From NCBI GenBank assembly GCA_015680905.1, contig JADFTS010000022.1, positions 186,001 to 250,000 on the forward strand: 64,000 nt of DNA, read 5' to 3'. The notes beneath the pieces were generated by a model. That model did not search any database. It saw only the letters and a list, made by a program, of their open reading frames with translations, and had not been told where the DNA came from. Positions 60,160 to 64,000 of the stretch are shown here, piece by piece. Both the position numbers and the translations under genes were made by a program. The DNA is from Coptis chinensis. Taxonomy: Eukaryota; Streptophyta; Magnoliopsida; Ranunculales; Ranunculaceae. Within the stretch, counting starts at the first letter, position 1, and each line of letters opens with the position of its first letter.

Positions 60160-60398
60160 TTTTTTTTTCAGATGAAATGTTTCATTCCATCTCGTATGAT
60201 TTTTTTTATTTTTTTTTTTTTTTTTTTTTTTTAAATTTCATACAAAATGTTTTATTTTGTCTGTTTTTTCGATTTTTACTGATGGAATCTAACTATTAAT
60301 ATTCACTTTTATATTGGGCAGTTTCACTTTGCTTTTTATCAAAAAAATGAAAAAAAAAAAAAAAAATGTGAATAATAGTCAACTGCATTGGAAATACT

Positions 60399-60730
60399 AT
60401 AAGTTTTAGCACTTGATGTGCAAGGTGATAGAAGGCAGCCTAGAGCTAGATGCCTAGACCTCAATTTTGATAAGAGTAATAAAAAATACTCTAAGTTTTA
60501 GCACTTGATGTGCAAGGTGATAGAAGGCAGCCTAGAGCTAGACGCCTAGACCTCAATTTTGATAAGAGTAATAAAAATAAAACGAGACAAGACACAGAGA
60601 ATTTTTTTAACGTAGTAAACCCAATCATTGGAAAATATCTACCTCAATTTTGATAAGAATAATAAAAATAAAATGAGACAAGACACAAAATTTTTTTAAC
60701 GAGTAAACCCAATCATTGGAAAACATCTAC
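60399..60730. repeat. Nested tandem duplications of 91-92 bp
   Basis: A 92 bp unit starting aagttttagcacttgatgtg occurs at 60401 and 60493. From inside the second copy a new ~91 bp unit (cctcaattttgataaga through ttggaaaatatcta) is repeated at 60551 and 60642. Copies are nearly identical, so the duplications are recent. The acccaatcattggaaaa segment resembles sequence seen near plant retrotransposon LTR ends, which is only a hint. Confidence 0.85.
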
Positions 60731-61581
60731 GCCACTGCATGGTAAGCACAACTCTTTCGCAGAAACAACTTTAATCAATTTGGATTTTGGTTTGGGAATT
60801 TTATTCATCTCAAAATAGCATCACAATTAATCACAACTCTAAATACATATGTGAGAAGAGTAATGGAGAACAAACAAATCAGCCAAACAATCCTCTATAT
60901 AACTTGCGGCTCATCAACCAAACACAAAGGTACGGTTTTTCTTTTTTATTAACTCTCTGGTTTCCTTTTGAGACCCCTTATAAAGCCTCGGTCCAAATCC
61001 TTTATTAGATAAAGCATATCTTATATTAGATATATTTTGTCCATATAACATATGGACCTTCAGTTGTAGTAAAGGATTTTGTCTATTATATTCGGTGGGT
61101 TTGTTATGAAATATGTACAACATATATATATGGGCGTTTCAAAAAGATATACACATTAACTGTGATTGAGGACTCTGCCAAATAATGCATATTGCCAAAG
61201 AGCATTGAATAAGGTACTGAAAATGAGAAGACATATATAAATGCATGCAGACACAGAAGACAACGTGAGACATTTACCATAATTAAATTCCATAAGTGGA
61301 TATTTATTAAGTACGATCACCCACTAGATTTCCAAATATTTACCAATCATTAATGAAATCCCACGTCAGATGTTCTATACAAATTTTTAGAATGAAAGTA
61401 AAAGACACCAACTATCAAATCAACAAATATTTCCAACCTTGGACAACAGTTAAAATGAGTCATTGACACCCATAGTTAACCCATTCAGTTCCAATTCCCA
61501 ACACATGTCATGTTCATAATCATCATAATAGGCCCAGACTCAAAGTTTTATTAAAACTATATTCAAACTCAGATACACACA

Positions 61582-61601
61582 AGAGAGAGAGAGAGAGAGA
61601 A
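61582..61601 (+). repeat. (GA)n repeat just upstream of the MTP start
   Basis: About ten GA dinucleotides ending 9 bp before the start codon at 61610, so in the 5' leader. Such GA/CT runs are frequent in plant leaders and can act as GAGA-type elements; a role here is not shown. Confidence 0.8.
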
Positions 61602-61609
61602 GGGGAGAA

Positions 61610-64000
61610 ATGGAGCATGGTGGAGAAGAAGAAGTGAGACAGCCATTGTTGGTGGCAGGGGAAGAAGAAGAAGAGAGGAAGGGGCAAGTGAACTTTTGTC
61701 GTAATTCAGTTGATAATCTTAGAGGGGAGTTTTTGTCTAATTTGCCTCACAAGGTTAAATCTAAGCTTGATCCTGAGAACCCCTTTAGCATTGATCTCTC
61801 AAAAACCAAAGGGTTGATTGAAGGTAATAACTTTTCATATTTTAGACATCTGAACATATGTTTTGTTTGCATGTCTGTTATGAAAAGTTGTATGTTGTTA
61901 CTTTTTGATACTTTATGGAAAAGGAATACTTTTTTTCTGAAGAGGTTATTAAGATAATGAAAATAGGTGGATTTATATTTGTTCAAAATGTAATATTAGC
62001 TGAATAAAGAGAGCTTGAAGTGGATCCAAGATGCAATCTTGTTTTCTCTTGGGGTGGTGGTGTCGATAGAACTCTTGAAAGAGTTGTTTCTTTGCCTTTC
62101 TCTTGTTTTTATACTAGTGAATCATGATTGTACTTAAAACTAAAGTGGTCACAGGAAAGAAGTTTGTGGACCAGAATGAGAATCATTATACATGCTATAT
62201 ATTGTATAAATGTTCCTAATTGAGACTGGCGAAGAAGATGATCTTCTTATTATGAAGGCCATACTAAGATTAGTAGTCAAAGATTGTGAACTTATTATCT
62301 ACTCTGTTTAATTTTTAAAGCTCATGCTCTTGACAGGGGAAAAGGAGTATTATGAAAAACAATTTGCCACACTTAAATCTTTTGAGGAGGTAGATTCTCT
62401 AGTATCAACTAACGGAATCAATGAGGAGCAGGAATCTGAAGAAGCCCGGCATGAACGTGAAGAACAAGCCAAGCATGACCGTGAAGAACAAGCCAAGCAT
62501 GACGATAAAGAAGAAACCCAGCATGAACGAGCCATGAGAATCTCTAACTATGCAAATATTCTATTGCTAGTGTTCAAGGTGATTGCTGCACCTTTCCTAT
62601 AGTGTAATTAATTGGTAGCATATCTCTAAGATTACTAAGTATCCTTAACTTGTATATTTCAGTTATTATAAATTTTTGCGTTTCTGTCATTTACTAATGA
62701 CTGAACTGAATTTTTAACGGACTGCAGATCTATGCTACTGTAAGGAGTGGATCCTTGGCGATTGCTGCTTCAACATTGGATTCTTTACTGGATCTCATGG
62801 CTGGTGGCATTCTGTGGTTCACACATTTGCAAATGAAAAATATAAATATTTACAAATATCCTATAGGGAAGCTGCGGGTTCAACCAGTGGGTATCATCAT
62901 CTTTGCTGCTATCATGGCTACTCTTGGTAAATATTCAAACCCTATCTTAACTGTACTAATTTGGCCAAGTATCCTAGTTGTGTTTTGCTGATAAAATAAA
63001 AGTAACTTCATTGTGTTTCAATGTTCAAACTCACAATTGACATACCTTTATATGTTGTTGAGGTGGATCTTAGAGGAATTCATGAAGTTTAACAAATTTG
63101 AGCCAGTGTTTGCAGCATATGAAGCAAACATGTGTATAGTTTCAGAAAACATTTATACCATTAATTATTATCTCACATGTGGATAACAGAATCTATGCTT
63201 ACTCCCATAGGTCTTAATTAAAAGTATATGTGGTTATTGGCTTATTGTTGGTCTTGGTGCTAATACAAGGACCCCCAATCTACACAACTTTGAAATGCTT
63301 TGGTTTAGAGGTTGTCCAAGGACCCCCAATCTTAGCCAGAAGACAAGCTGGTCAAACAAAGGGTGGCCATAGTCCTCCGATGACAACAAGACATGACTGG
63401 ACTTGAGTCTTGACTATGTCGAACTTAGTCGACATGGTTAATGAAGAACAAAAAGAGAATGTCTTGTGAATTTGGTTTATCATTGATGGACCCAACTTTT
63501 GGAGTTATCATATGGACCTTACTACTTTGTACAATGAAGCAGAAATGCTTATGGTTTTAGTGCTTTAGCCAACACAGTTAGAAATACACCTATGGATCTG
63601 CATTATGTCATTATTGTCATATTTGCACAGTCGATCACTATATTGAATTTGAATGACTGAACCTTGATTATAAGAGTAAGAGTTCAATTTAGACCTTGTG
63701 AGCACAGCAATCTTGGGGCAAAGTCCAATATCAAGGATTTAGAAGCTTTAAAAAAAAAATCTCTTATTCCATATCCTGTTTTGTTACAATAACCATATCT
63801 TGACATTGTAGCTGAAATCTTATGAACTGACATCTGGTCTCTTACTTTTGTCTAGGATTTCAGGTGCTAATCCAAGCCGTTGAACAATTGATCCAGGATA
63901 ACCCTTCTGAAAAAATGGATTCAGCACAGTTGATCTGGTTGTATGTGATCATGTTGTCTGCCACTGTGGTAAAACTCATTCTTTGGTTATACTGCAGAAG
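61610..64000 (+). CDS. Metal tolerance protein, Mn-CDF group (MTP9/MTP10-like), 5' part
   Basis: Exons 61610-61823, 62337-62578, 62728-62926 and 63856 to the window edge, with consistent phases (1, 0, 1); the gene continues beyond 64000. The cytosolic N-terminus is acidic ([15 protein letters not shown]) and includes the family segment [20 protein letters not shown]. The Mn-CDF signature DxxxD appears in [13 protein letters not shown], followed by [20 protein letters not shown] and the third and fourth helices ([34 protein letters not shown]). Family knowledge: group 9-11 MTPs export Mn2+ (and partly Fe2+) into Golgi, prevacuolar or related compartments using the proton gradient. The SEKM...[13 protein letters not shown] segment is closer to MTP9/10 than to MTP11 as I recall them. 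Unusual: a 24 bp in-frame repeat enlarges the charged linker before helix 1. Confidence 0.92.
62450..62521 (+). repeat. 24 bp in-frame repeat in MTP exon 2
   Basis: Three tandem copies: 62450-62473, 62474-62497 and 62498-62521. The first two are almost identical (catgaccgtgaagaacaagc and four more bases), the third is diverged. They code for octapeptides of the type HDREEQAK, adding regularly spaced histidines and acidic residues. Confidence 0.9.

Larger units (their letters stand above)
58378..61609. other. Repeat-rich intergenic region before the MTP gene
   Basis: No gene is recognised. Short frames at 58510-58927 and 59398-59586 lack family character. Long T tracts lie at about 60140-60168 and 60207-60232 and an A tract near 60351-60366. 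The final part must contain the promoter of the plus-strand MTP gene at 61610. Confidence 0.4.

Overview
The window is nuclear DNA of a dicot-type flowering plant. The genes are intron-rich with GT-AG splice sites, the intergenic DNA is AT-rich and full of transposon remnants, and several proteins belong to plant-specific families (WAT1-like transporter, C2/PRT_C protein of the FTIP type, WRC-domain protein, PHD-containing ORC1, Mn-CDF metal tolerance protein). The species cannot be fixed from the sequence alone. Exon boundaries were worked out by hand: each chain of splice sites keeps the reading frame and gives a protein of the usual family length.

Layout. 1-5161: degenerate ~55-60 bp minisatellite in two blocks, plus smaller tandem duplications. 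5162-7035 (-): WAT1-like membrane transporter, 6 exons, 353 aa. 7036-8272: intergenic, with a Tourist-like MITE. 8273-14439 (-): TBCCD1-type C-CAP protein, 9 exons, 543 aa, with a 670 bp element in intron 4. 14700-18160 (+): decayed L1-type LINE. 19619-21946 (+): FTIP/MCTP protein, one coding exon, 775 aa. 23991-25598 (+): WRC-domain protein. 27829-30921 (-): formate-tetrahydrofolate ligase, 5 exons, 636 aa. 31793-32269 and 34352-35083: two foldback/MITE-like elements, on either side of a 92-aa membrane-anchored protein gene (33224-33502, -). 35447-36303: 5'-truncated LINE with a 13 bp target-site duplication. 36875-43675 (-): ORC1, 16 exons, 798 aa, with an E2F-type site just upstream. 43899-50303: a Mutator-like element (MULE) with ~150 bp terminal inverted repeats, a dead transposase gene and intact-looking accessory ORFs. 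50304-53040: intergenic DNA and a ~170 bp satellite array. 53398-57645 (-): PEX10, 11 exons, 394 aa, with a MITE and a SINE in its introns. 57920-58377 and 59700-60730: another foldback element, simple repeats and tandem duplications. 61610-64000 (+): start of a Mn-CDF metal tolerance gene (MTP9/10-like), cut by the window edge.

The host genes are housekeeping genes of unrelated pathways (C1 metabolism, replication origin licensing, peroxisome import, Mn transport, cell-cell trafficking) and do not form a functional cluster. The TBCCD1 and FTIP3-type genes are head-to-head neighbours here; from memory the Arabidopsis homologues At3g57890 and At3g57880 are also adjacent, so this pair may be ancient linkage.

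The most interesting part is the MULE. It sits 223 bp upstream of the ORC1 start codon and 143 bp beyond the E2F-type site. Although its transposase is broken by stops and frameshifts, it keeps an open antisense ORF for a GRF zinc finger, coiled coil and C-terminal membrane tail, convergent with the other element genes.
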